64,000 bases of DNA from Atriophallophorus winterbourni. Its lineage: Eukaryota; Platyhelminthes; Trematoda; Plagiorchiida; Microphallidae. Shown piece after piece: positions 1 through 8,198 of the stretch. The DNA lies in assembly GCA_013407085.1 (NCBI GenBank), contig JACCGJ010023559.1:186001-250000 (forward strand), given 5' to 3'. How positions within the stretch are numbered: position 1 is the stretch's first letter; each line of letters opens with the position of its first letter. The translations under genes were made by a program, and so were the position numbers. The notes beneath the pieces are model-generated. The model worked only from the letters and a program-made list of their open reading frames with translations, was not told the DNA's origin and made no database searches.

Positions 1-99
1 TTTCAACTTTTGCGTGACACGTGTTTGAGCAGTTGCGACACGTGACGGATTAGACCTTACCACTAACCACTTTCTCGCAGACGACACAGTTCGCGAACA

Positions 100-197
100 G
101 TAGATTGTTTTAAACAAACTCATTTACATGCATTTCCATCACACACCTCACGACCGGTTTAGTTCTGTTTGCGCTCATCAGGTAAGGTAGATTGTTT
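100..197 (-). mobile_element. Hammerhead-bearing mini-insert (family B), copy 1
   Basis: A 76-bp segment (111-186) is flanked by a perfect 11-bp direct repeat, GTAGATTGTTT, at 100-110 and 187-197, which looks like a target-site duplication. Read on the minus strand it contains a hammerhead core and then a tail (GTGTGTGATGGAAATGCATG) that recurs after the copy near 30381. No coding potential. I infer a non-autonomous element mobilised in trans by an RT, similar in concept to schistosome SM-alpha repeats. Confidence 0.6.
145..190 (-). ncRNA. Hammerhead ribozyme remnant (family B)
   Basis: On the minus strand the catalytic box CTGATGA (181-175) is intact. It is followed by a weak stem II GCGC-AAACA-GAAC, then TAAA in place of GAAA, then CCGGTC and GTGAG. 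CTTAC before the core can pair with GTGAG after it (stem I, with one G-U). The GAAA-to-TAAA change should abolish cleavage, so this is a decayed copy. Confidence 0.55.
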
Positions 198-639
198 CAT
201 TTTAACGGGGTCAACCACAGTACACCCTAAGCGGTAAGAAAATCGATACGGCTGGGGTTGGTTGATGTGGTATTGTGTAGGTTTGGCATGAAGTGACGAG
301 GCCTAAGTATATTTTGTCACCAGAATTAGCCGCGAGTTGTCAGTCCCCCTTTGGTAATTTTTTGTATGAAATTGACTGCACTTTGTGTGTTACTACTCCA
401 AGTAGTTCCTTTCAGTGTTAAACACCAATGGGTAAATCTGACAGCAGAAACATAGAAGCGAAATCAATGAACGAACGAAAAGTACAAAATCCACTATTGC
501 TGTACACAAAGAACGACAAGTCGTAGATAGATAATTCTTGAATGAGTAGATCCGTCGTGGCAAACTTTCAGATATATATCCAAAAATCATACTGATCGGA
601 TCAAAATTATTAAAGCTATATCCAAAATTATTGGAGCTC

Positions 640-865
640 AAAAAATTCAAACCGCGCGCCAGGCCACTGTCCAAACGACAAGTACAACTACTACTTATTC
701 ATGTTCCCTGTCCTGACTATCACTCTTGGTCTGGCGAAGCTTCTGTGTCAGAAGTAAAACGTTACCCAAAAACTACTCTAACCGATTGCACTCAAATTTC
801 TTTGCATTATGAATACACTATCGGTCCCAAACATATTCCTGATCACAGTAGATGGTTTCGTTGAC
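640..865 (+). mobile_element. Penelope-like element terminal fragment with decayed hammerhead
   Basis: This matches the terminal region of the other PLE copies in the window: CTTGGT-CTGGCGA-AGCTTCTG-TGT-CAGAAGT-AAAA-CGTTACCC at 726-767, then a segment ending near ATCGGTCCCAAACATATTC that recurs (inverted) around 7700-7730 and 13975-14000. No RT coding sequence is attached, so it is a solo terminus. Both catalytic boxes are mutated (CTGGCGA, TAAAAC), so the ribozyme should be inactive. Confidence 0.6.
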
Positions 866-2477
866 TATTTCTACAACTTCAGCTCATAAAATTTATATAA
901 CTTAGCCAAAATAAGCACCTTAAATCTTGTTTAAATTTTACTGAATCTGGTATCGTGCATCAAAGTAATCGACGCAAACCTCAATTCCTCGGTAGAAACA
1001 CACATCACATCGCAATAAGTTATAATTTACTCAATGCTTAAATGGTATTGAATAGCAAAACATGATCAATGTCCGAAATTCAAGCCCGGGTTGGTAAGGT
1101 GTTGGCTTAACAGCCAAAATAGTAAACGACTAAAGCTTCTCTGAACATTTTTGAAAATTTCATTCTCACATTAAAGCCGGTTTCGCTACCAAGAAAAATT
1201 CAATGGAACAAACTATACGCAAACCTAATATTTGATCGGATATTTAGTCCCAAAGCCCAAACATGTATCGCTAATCTTTATTTACTTTAAGAAGTATAAA
1301 AGCAGTAAGGTCTCGCGCATGGATTTGCCTATGTCCTGCAATGAGACGAATCCAGTATAACACTCTTCAATTATTTATCTAAAATTAGAAGAAACTCCTA
1401 CAAATTACGACATGCACATGTGATTAATCGATAGTGTAAAAACGAATAAATGATCTAGATTAATTTGTACTGAATAATACATGCAACACCATTTGAATTA
1501 TATTTACGCTTTAACCGTGTTATCAATGATCGGAACGGAAGAATTCAGCTTGGTGACATTTGAGTCAAGGTGACTTGATGTTTTGCTGTTTCAGGAATTT
1601 TCAAAACTCAAGTGGGTCATCCCAGTTGAATATTATCATAGACATGTATGATTTTAAGAACAAATTACGGTCACTTTGGTGGTAGTTGCTGTTGAAAGGT
1701 TTCAAATTCCAGGACCCGAGCACTAGTGTGGAGTACGGCCGAATCCGTTAAAAGTATAATCGCTCAACTGCTTTATAGCTGCGAGATCAAGGCTTCTAAA
1801 ACGGCGTAACCAATGCAATTACAAATCGAGTTACCTACCTACCAACGTCAAGAATTTCGGAAGATAGACGAATCGACGATACGCTGAAACAAATCTGAAT
1901 CGCCTGTGGTAACTAATTTCCAAAAGTTTGTTGTATCGCAGTTCGCCACTGCAAACAAGTGCTGAAGTACTATGGTCAATAAATGAAAAATAACTTCGAC
2001 AGCCTAGCAACATGTTCTGTGTTTAAAAGGACGTCAATTTACAGCTTTCTGCTGAAGAAATAGAGAATGTACCTGGAGAGGCGCCCTTTGTTGCCTGATC
2101 AATATACACTATGTTATCAATAATGTTTCCTATCTTGAAAATCTAATAAGGTTAATGTATTTTAGTGAAAGATACTCAATTTCGGGTATGTCAAGTACAA
2201 ATATCATCCCAATAATCTCTCTGCTTTACTTTAATTCACGGTGCAAAATTGATGAAATGATTTCCTCAAAAGTGTTAGCTTTTTTGAACTAGCCATTTAC
2301 AGAGCGATCTCAGTAAACAGTCTTGTGGAGCTATATGGGAAGTATTCTGAACCTATTAGGATTTTACTTGAAATCACAAATCCAGCATTTATTCCTCCTC
2401 CTTACTCCTTAGGGTTTTCGAGGGTGATTTCCATATACACTTGAACGGTTACCCTCTTAGAAAAAAATATGTGATAA
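866..2477. other. No gene recognised
   Basis: AT-rich sequence with only short unsupported open frames. I see no domain, splice-consistent exon or RT motif here. Confidence 0.5.
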
Positions 2478-2850
2478 ACTCACTCACTCACTCACTCAGT
2501 CCTCTTCGTGCCGGGTGGCACATGAGGCGAAGACAACCCCACGCCAGTGGTTCCGGTCTGCCGATGCTTCCGTTGCCGTCTGCACCGTGAATCCTTGTAC
2601 ATGTAGTTCGCGTTCCAACGTTCTGCGCCAAGTTTCCTTGGGCCGTCCCCTTTTTCGTTTACCTTGCGGACGCAAGTGAATGGCTACCTTCGTATGCGAA
2701 CTGGGATCCATCCTGCAGACATGACCGAACCATCTCCACCGTCGTCTTTTGACTACGGTAGATACCACCTCCAGACCAGTTTTTCTCAGGAGCTCTTCAT
2801 TCGAAATGGTGTGTGGCCAAAAAATCCGTAGAATCCATTTCAAGCACTAC
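2478..2850 (-). mobile_element. LINE 3' end (RTE-like), 5'-truncated
   Basis: The minus-strand frame 2843-2496 encodes 115 aa with the C-terminal landmarks of a LINE ORF2: RRRWRWFGHVCRMD, then KRKRGRPKETWRRTLEREL, ending near WRGVVFASCATRHEED. It has lost the RT palm and the endonuclease. Immediately 3' (2478-2499) lies a (TGAG)n simple repeat in element orientation, the kind of microsatellite tail many non-LTR elements carry. A classic 5'-truncated insertion; RTE clade is my best guess. Confidence 0.75.
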
Positions 2851-3979
2851 ACAATAATTCCTTATTTTCGTTGTTGATTTGGTCTTCCATACTTACAACA
2901 AAATCTTGTTTGAGCTAGTTGTTTCATCACTCCATGTGGAATCAATTTATAATTTTGTTGTTAACAATTTGGTTCATTCGAAGTTTGTTTAGGTTTTGAC
3001 TCCTCATTGCAGCAGAAGTCCGAGTCAATTCTCACGGATGCGAAGAATTTCCTCGCGATATTGAAACAATAAAAAACGCGGTCCGCCAACTAATTCGCGA
3101 ATATTCTTCATCCTTATGGAGAAGGTCGTTGATGAAATCGAAAGCTCTCAAGAACACAAACTTCCTAGAATTGGACAAAACAAAATTCGATTTTAAGCTT
3201 GATGAACTTCGTTGTGTTGACTTAAGCGACCGCTGTATCGAGGAGGTACACAGAATGGAAGCGTTTTTGCGGGTAAGTGAATTTGAAATTCATTTTTAGG
3301 AGAAAACAACTCCCGAAATAACTGTAACAGTCTGGAATGTGATGGAAAATGTTCGTGACCGATCGGCGAATCATAATCATGGGTTCCCAAAGATACATAA
3401 GGTGGGCGTCCCCCTGCGACCTATCGTGGATGGTATTGGATCTCCAACAAAGGAATTAGCAAAGCATCGCGCTCATTTGTTGAAACCGCTAGTCGGGAAC
3501 AGGGATTCTTCATTAAGAAGTCTTGATTTCGTTCGTCGCTTTAGTATAATAACGCTCGACTAGGATGAGATGATGGTTAGCTTCGATGTAAGCGCCTTGT
3601 TCTCGAAGGTGGACACCACGAGCGCTCTAGAATTAGAAAAAATGCACTTAATTCAGACGCGACATTGACGGATAGTACAAACTTGAGTGTACAACAAATC
3701 GTCAACGGTAATGCGATTTGTCTAAATATGAGCCACTTCTTGTTCAATGGACAGTTATAAAAGCTAAAGGAAGGCTTAGCAAATATATACACTGAGCATT
3801 TTGAAGAGTTAGCTCTGAAAAAATAAACTCTTCGGACAAAGATAAGATGGTGTTATGTCGATGATACACTGGTCATCATAAAACGCAAAAGATTGGAAGC
3901 AGGATAGTAAAATAAGCACTACGGTCTATCATAAGCCAAACAGATACGGTCTGCGGTACTCACAAACGCACCCCCAAAG

Positions 3980-4108
3980 AGTATTTAATTCAAGGCTCAC
4001 TGAACCTGATCTTACTGTTTCCACCCGATGACGGCAAACAGCCAGAAACCGGTAGTGGTGTGTAATGGATGGAGATGTGATCACCACAATACATTAGTAT
4101 TTAATTCA
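3980..4108 (+). mobile_element. Hammerhead-bearing mini-insert (family B) inside a PLE
   Basis: A 103-bp insert (3993-4095) is bounded by a perfect 13-bp direct repeat, AGTATTTAATTCA, at 3980-3992 and 4096-4108. Removing it and one repeat restores continuity of the host PLE frame (..QRVFNS-VAKS.., matching KRVFQSIAKS in the minus copy). The boundaries are therefore clear and the insertion is younger than the PLE. The insert is noncoding and centred on a hammerhead motif. Confidence 0.72.
4019..4060 (+). ncRNA. Hammerhead ribozyme motif (family B), near-intact
   Basis: Order on the plus strand: stem I strand CCAC (4021-4024); CCGATGA (4025-4031; consensus CTGATGA, one change); stem II GGC-AAACA-GCC (4033-4043); GAAA (4045-4048); CCGGT; A54 as the H17 position; then GTGG (4055-4058), which pairs exactly with CCAC. 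The UA before the predicted cut gives GUA, a valid NUH triplet. The U4-to-C change in the core should reduce activity. Confidence 0.62.
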
Positions 4109-5025
4109 GTTGCGAAATAGCTGTTGTACAAAGTCGAAAGCTTGTGCAGCGATGCCACCGATAAAAAGCAAGCCCATCACCAAGTTAGTCGTCGGCTTGC
4201 TTATCATGGTTACCCTAAGAGCCTAATTAAACGACAATTGAAACGTGTAAATTACCCAGCACCCAAAACGGAAAAAAGTTCGGCTTGCAACAGTTTCTAT
4301 ACTTTACGTTAAGGAATCGTCAGATGGGCTAAGTCGAATCTTAGATAATGCAGGCACACGAGTAACGTATAAAAGGGGTAGAACGCTCTATCCTCATTAA
4401 CGCATCTCAAGGATAAAACACCTTCAGGCTGCGCAACGAATTGCGTATATAAAATCAACTGTAAGGGTTGCTCGGGAGTATATATCGGACAAACATCCAG
4501 AGAACTCAGTACTAGGATAAGTGAACACAAAAATCGAATCCGTAAGCAGCCACGTAATTCCAGTGAATGTCAATCACTGATAAAATAATCCAGCACTAGC
4601 TGAACACGTGCTGGACACAGGTTACAGCATTGATCTTCATAACGTAGAAGTGATAAGGTGGGGAATAAAACAAACAAAACAAACAAGATAACAAAGGTTG
4701 GTAAAAATGCAGTCAATAAGGTGGATGGCGCTGATATCTCCACAATCTGGCTTCCGGTTCTGCAGCGGATAAACATTAACGTGCGTGACCCCTAGTGTGC
4801 GCACCGAGTACTGAATCGAGCTAATCGGTCAGCAGATGTCATTCACACCTGCCAAGACCCAAACAATTGAGGTACGCAGGGGTGGTGGCCCGTCAGTTGA
4901 TATTGATCGCGCCCGTCTATCTTACCGAACGCAGAACCCACCATGGGCTGTGCAGTTCTGAAACAGTTTAGGATTGGTAAGGTGAACGAAATTTAAGCTT
5001 GCTCTCTGTTCGTACTGTCACCGTT

Positions 5026-5068
5026 GATCTGACGAAGCTCCTGAGTCAGAAGCGAAACGTTACCATTA
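5026..5068 (+). ncRNA. Hammerhead ribozyme (family A), PLE 3' region
   Basis: CTGACGA at 5029-5035 and GAAA at 5054-5057 are both canonical. Stem II GCTCCTG/CAGAAGC has an internal mismatch. The predicted cut is after GTT (5059-5061), before ACC. Stem I is weak here (TTGAT against ACCAT). It sits at the 3' end of the degenerate + PLE and meets the tail of the next PLE copy. Confidence 0.6.
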
Positions 5069-5141
5069 AACTATTTGAATATTTTCGAGACCGATCGGGA
5101 GTCCATAATCATGAAAATAGAGTTTGCAATGAATCGGTTAT

Positions 5142-5424
5142 AGTAAGTTTTTGGTAACGTTTCGCTTCTGAACACAGAAGCTTCGTCAGACCAAGGGTGT
5201 CGGTACGAACAGTGTTCAGGTATAAATGGCATTCTCTTGACCAATCCTGAGTTCACTAAGCTACACAGGGGAGATCAAGATAGTTGATCACACCTCCTAA
5301 TTGCTGTGTTCATCCCTAATTGTTTATTAATTGTTCAGGTCAGCGGATGCCGACACACTGCTTACGTAATCATGTGCGTATTAGGTGTGATGTTCGTTAA
5401 TCCTAATCCGCTGCAAAACCGAAC
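5142..5424. repeat. Left arm of 283-bp PLE inverted repeat
   Basis: The sequence is nearly the exact reverse complement of 6603-6885 (equal length, 283 bp; I see one mismatch near 5198/6829). It contains the 3' UTR of the minus-strand PLE and a minus-strand hammerhead at 5151-5194. Penelope elements are known to have LTR-like repeats in direct or inverted orientation. Confidence 0.85.
5151..5194 (-). ncRNA. Hammerhead ribozyme (family A), near-canonical
   Basis: Minus strand, in order: TTGGT (5194-5190), CTGACGA (5189-5183), stem II GCTTCTG-TGTT-CAGAAGC, GAAA, C, GTT (5158-5156), then ACCAA (5155-5151), which pairs with TTGGT over 5 bp. Both catalytic boxes match the hammerhead consensus and the triplet GUU fits NUH. 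Stem III is only the self-complementary ACGU, so a dimer is likely needed for activity. PLE-encoded hammerheads of this type are established. Confidence 0.8.
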
Positions 5425-6721
5425 CCCCGATTGTTGAGATATTCGCCCCATCCACCTTGTTCAACGCATTCGCCCCAGCCTTTGTTATTTCAACAGCCTC
5501 GACGTGAAGACTTTCCCTATAAGATTTCACAAACCGTCTTATCACTTTCACGTTATCAAGATCTACGCTGTGTCCAGTGTCTAGCACGTGTTCAGCTAGG
5601 GCCGAATCCCGAATCAGTGATTGATATTCACTGGGATTGCGGGGTCGCTTTCCCACTCGTTTCCTGTGTTCGTTCAACCTAGTGCAGAGTTCTCTAGACG
5701 TTTTCCCAATGTAAACACCCGCGCAACCCTTGCAGTTGATTTGGTAGATGCAGTTCGTCGCACAACCTAAAGGAGTCTTATCTTTGAGATGCATTAATAC
5801 GGAGCGGAGAGTTCTACCTGCCTTATATGTTACTCTAATACCTGCGCTATTCAAGACTTGACTTATTCCTTCGGAGGCGCTTTTGACATACGGTAGAGAT
5901 ACCGTAGCTCGCCAAACCTTTCCCGTCTTCGGTTGCGGATATTTAACTCGGTTCAATTGGCGTTTAATTAAGCTCTTGGGGTACCCATGATTTGCAAGTC
6001 GGCGACTGACTTCTTCATGAGCTCGTCTCTTATCTGCTTCATCGCTGCAGAGGCGGTCAACCTTGTAGAATAGCGATTTTGCTATGGACTGGAATACCCT
6101 TTTAGGGTGCGCAGATGTGAATCTCAAAATGGCATCCGTGTCGATAGGCTTACGGTATACCGTTGTTCTTATCTTGCCGTTGTCTTTTTGCGCGAGACAG
6201 TCCAAGAACGGAAGTGTCCCTTCCGTAGACTCGGTTTCCTTTGTGACCTGGATTTTTGGATTCAGACGATTGAGATAACTATGAAATGCTTCTAGTCTGT
6301 TTCGCTTTATGATGACGAATGTATCGTCGACATAGCGCCACCATATTTTTGGTTTTAACGCTTCGTTTCTCAAAGCTATCTCTTCGAAGTGCTCCATGTA
6401 CATATTCGCTAGCACTGGAGAAATGGGTGAGCCCATCGCTAAACCATCGTTTTGCTTGTATAGCTGTCCATTAAATAAGAAGTGTTTCATATTTAGACAA
6501 ATTGCTACACCGTTGATGATTTGTTGTACACTCAAGTTGGTACGATCCTTCAGGGTCATATCGGAGTTGAGTGATTTCCTCACTAATTCTAACGCGCTTG
6601 TAGTTCGGTTTTGCAGCGGATTAGGATTAACGAACATCACACCTAATACGCACATGATTACGTAAGCAGTGTGTCGGCATCCGCTGACCTGAACAATTAA
6701 TAAACAATTAGGGATGAACAC
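5381..6721 (-). CDS. Penelope-like element RT-GIY-YIG endonuclease fragment, 446-aa ORF
   Basis: Uninterrupted frame of 446 aa. Residues 1 to about 40 are encoded by the inverted repeat (6603-6721) and are not true PLE protein. From about residue 41 the frame holds the second half of a PLE reverse transcriptase: NDGLAMGSPISPVLANMYME, then WRYVDDTFVI with the catalytic YVDD pair of Asp, then LPFLDCLAQK. Next come the thumb/linker (HGYPKSLIKRQLNRVKYP) and the C-terminal GIY-YIG nuclease of PLEs (CAGVYIGKTSRELCTRLNEH), with downstream EH/ALAEHVLDTGH motifs. The N-terminal RT palm/fingers are missing, so it is 5'-truncated and not autonomous, although no stop interrupts it. The best-preserved PLE in the window. 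Confidence 0.85.
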   Translation of the reverse strand: MFIPNCLLIVQVSGCRHTAYVIMCVLGVMFVNPNPLQNRTTSALELVRKSLNSDMTLKDRTNLSVQQIINGVAICLNMKHFLFNGQLYKQNDGLAMGSPISPVLANMYMEHFEEIALRNEALKPKIWWRYVDDTFVIIKRNRLEAFHSYLNRLNPKIQVTKETESTEGTLPFLDCLAQKDNGKIRTTVYRKPIDTDAILRFTSAHPKRVFQSIAKSLFYKVDRLCSDEADKRRAHEEVSRRLANHGYPKSLIKRQLNRVKYPQPKTGKVWRATVSLPYVKSASEGISQVLNSAGIRVTYKAGRTLRSVLMHLKDKTPLGCATNCIYQINCKGCAGVYIGKTSRELCTRLNEHRKRVGKRPRNPSEYQSLIRDSALAEHVLDTGHSVDLDNVKVIRRFVKSYRESLHVEAVEITKAGANALNKVDGANISTIGGSVLQRIRINEHHT

Positions 6722-6885
6722 AGCAATTAGGAGGTGTGATCAACTATCTTGATCTCCCCTGTGTAGCTTAGTGAACTCAGGATTGGTCAAGAGAATGCCA
6801 TTTATACCTGAACACTGTTCGTACCGAAACCCTTGGTCTGACGAAGCTTCTGTGTTCAGAAGCGAAACGTTACCAAAAACTTACT
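6603..6885. repeat. Right arm of 283-bp PLE inverted repeat
   Basis: Reverse-complement partner of 5142-5424. It is fused directly to the truncated 5' end of the RT frame and so supplies an artificial start. It carries the plus-strand hammerhead at 6833-6876. Confidence 0.85.
6833..6876 (+). ncRNA. Hammerhead ribozyme (family A), canonical core
   Basis: TTGGT (6833-6837), CTGACGA (6838-6844), stem II GCTTCTG (6846-6852) with CAGAAGC (6857-6863) and loop TGTT, GAAA (6864-6867), C, GTT (6869-6871), then ACCAA (6872-6876) pairing with TTGGT. All conserved core positions are intact and the predicted cut is between 6871 and 6872. The ACGT of the minimal stem III is palindromic. Confidence 0.82.
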
Positions 6886-6959
6886 GTTACCAATAAACTG
6901 TTCTCACCGATTCATTACTAACTTTTTTTGTAAGCGTTTGGATTTGAATAACAGATATT

Positions 6960-7690
6960 TAAGGTCATCTACCAAAGAAACTTGGATAAGTTTAGTTTGT
7001 TTTTATTTTGTAGTGCAAAAGATCTAATAATATAAACAAACTTGAATTCTGACCTAAATAACATATAAGATTTTCTCTGCAAACCCATTTGAAACACATA
7101 AACAGCGTGCAAATCTAAATGCAAAGATACACATTGGCATGAACAAAATATTCTTATGTGAACGCATTCCCATTACTAGCATATTAAACTTTCTCTTTTT
7201 AAGTGTAAACAAGAACACTCAAAAATGTTATTTAAACTAAAAATTCCCTCTATTTTGAATAAAACACATAATTAGACCAACGAATATCATTTCCGGTATT
7301 TCATATCAAGCTCTACAATACACACAAGAAAATGGAAGAATGAATCTGATCAATATCAGACCTTGAACAATAACAAAAATCAATATCACATGTTATTGCT
7401 CAAACTGATTTGATTGATATCCACGTTGGCCAAGGCTGTGAGATCACGAACTAATAGTTTCTGGACGCACAAGTTTGGTAGAAAGATTTTGAGTTGTTCT
7501 AAAAATGTTCCCGCCTAGTTTTCGTCTTCCTCATGCTGGTGTGACCTAGTTCAATTCCTTCTACGAAATCCCATTCAGTGAGAATTGGGTAAGGTTCCAA
7601 TCCAACTTAATTCTATTACAATTACTATCAAATCACGTAATTTTTCATTTTAAATTACAGACTACGTACAAATAAATAAAGTAAAGTAAA
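6960..7690. other. No gene recognised
   Basis: AT-rich intergenic or upstream-intron sequence. No coding or repeat signal that I can support. Confidence 0.4.
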
Positions 7691-7699
7691 TAATCGATT

Positions 7700-7850
7700 A
7701 TAATATGTTTGGGACCGATCGTGTATTCATAATGCAAAGAGATTTGAGTGCAATCGGTTAGAGTAGTTCTATGTCAGAAGTGAAACGTTACCCAAAAACT
7801 ACTCTAACCGATTGCACTCAAATTTCTTTGCATTAATAAAGTAGATAAAT
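7700..7850. repeat. PLE terminal palindrome with half a hammerhead
   Basis: 38-bp arms at 7731-7768 and 7797-7834 are inverted copies with one mismatch. The 28-bp spacer holds only the 3' half of the family A ribozyme (GTCAGAAG-TGAAAC-GTTACCC). The arms match the post-ribozyme tail of PLE copies (CTAACCGATTGCACTCAAAT). It looks like a head-to-head joint of two PLE termini with no coding sequence between. Confidence 0.7.
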
Positions 7851-7928
7851 TTATGAATAAACTTTATTTTACCACATGAATCGCGATTACCAGCTACTCT
7901 GTTGTTTCCTATATTTGATTTTTCGCAG

Positions 7929-8198
7929 TTCGTGCAGTTGGAGGTGTACAAAGGTTGCCGTGTCTCGGCACATCCTCGTCGTCATAATACCGAACTGCTG
8001 GTAATGTTACAAAGAGGAGCGGATGAGAAAACGCGTCAACATTTTATCAACTGGTCGAATTGGATTCACATTGGTGGCATTGGTTTTCGTGCTTATCTGC
8101 AACTCGTTCGTGGACACATTCACGATCGGGTAGAGCGTGAAAAATATGTACAAAGCGCGCAATCTCCGCAAAATGGGAAAACAGAAAGATTTGGAATG
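7929..8198 (+). CDS. SPAG17: SPAG17-like exon a (first in window), 90 codons
   Basis: Acceptor TTTCGCAG at 7921-7928 and donor GTAAAT at 8199; phase 0 at both ends. It encodes a Trp/Gly-rich block (NWSNWIHIGGIGFRAYLQLV). Its link to the next exon rests on phase, strand and spacing; it is the exon whose membership I am least sure of. Confidence 0.6.

Larger units (their letters stand above)
2990..5064 (+). mobile_element. Degenerate Penelope-like retroelement
   Basis: Plus-strand PLE with many stops and frameshifts. Recognisable pieces in order: an RT segment (3400-3560, VGVPLRPIVDGIGSPTKELA); a palm region (3640-3900) where RWCYVDDTLVI corresponds to the YVDD box; a thumb/linker (4124-4312, HGYPKSLIKRQLKRVNYP); and a GIY-YIG endonuclease (4440-4560, CSGVYIGQTSRELSTRI). 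The 3' region ends in a hammerhead at about 5026-5064. It is interrupted at 3993-4095 by a hammerhead mini-insert. Old and non-functional; closely related to the minus copy at 5142-6885. Confidence 0.8.

Noticed and set aside
2478..2499. CTCA repeats as an independent microsatellite
   Set aside because: They sit exactly at the 3' end of the minus-strand LINE fragment and are better read as its tail.
6396..6665. Plus-strand frame of 89 codons
   Set aside because: Antisense to the PLE RT frame.
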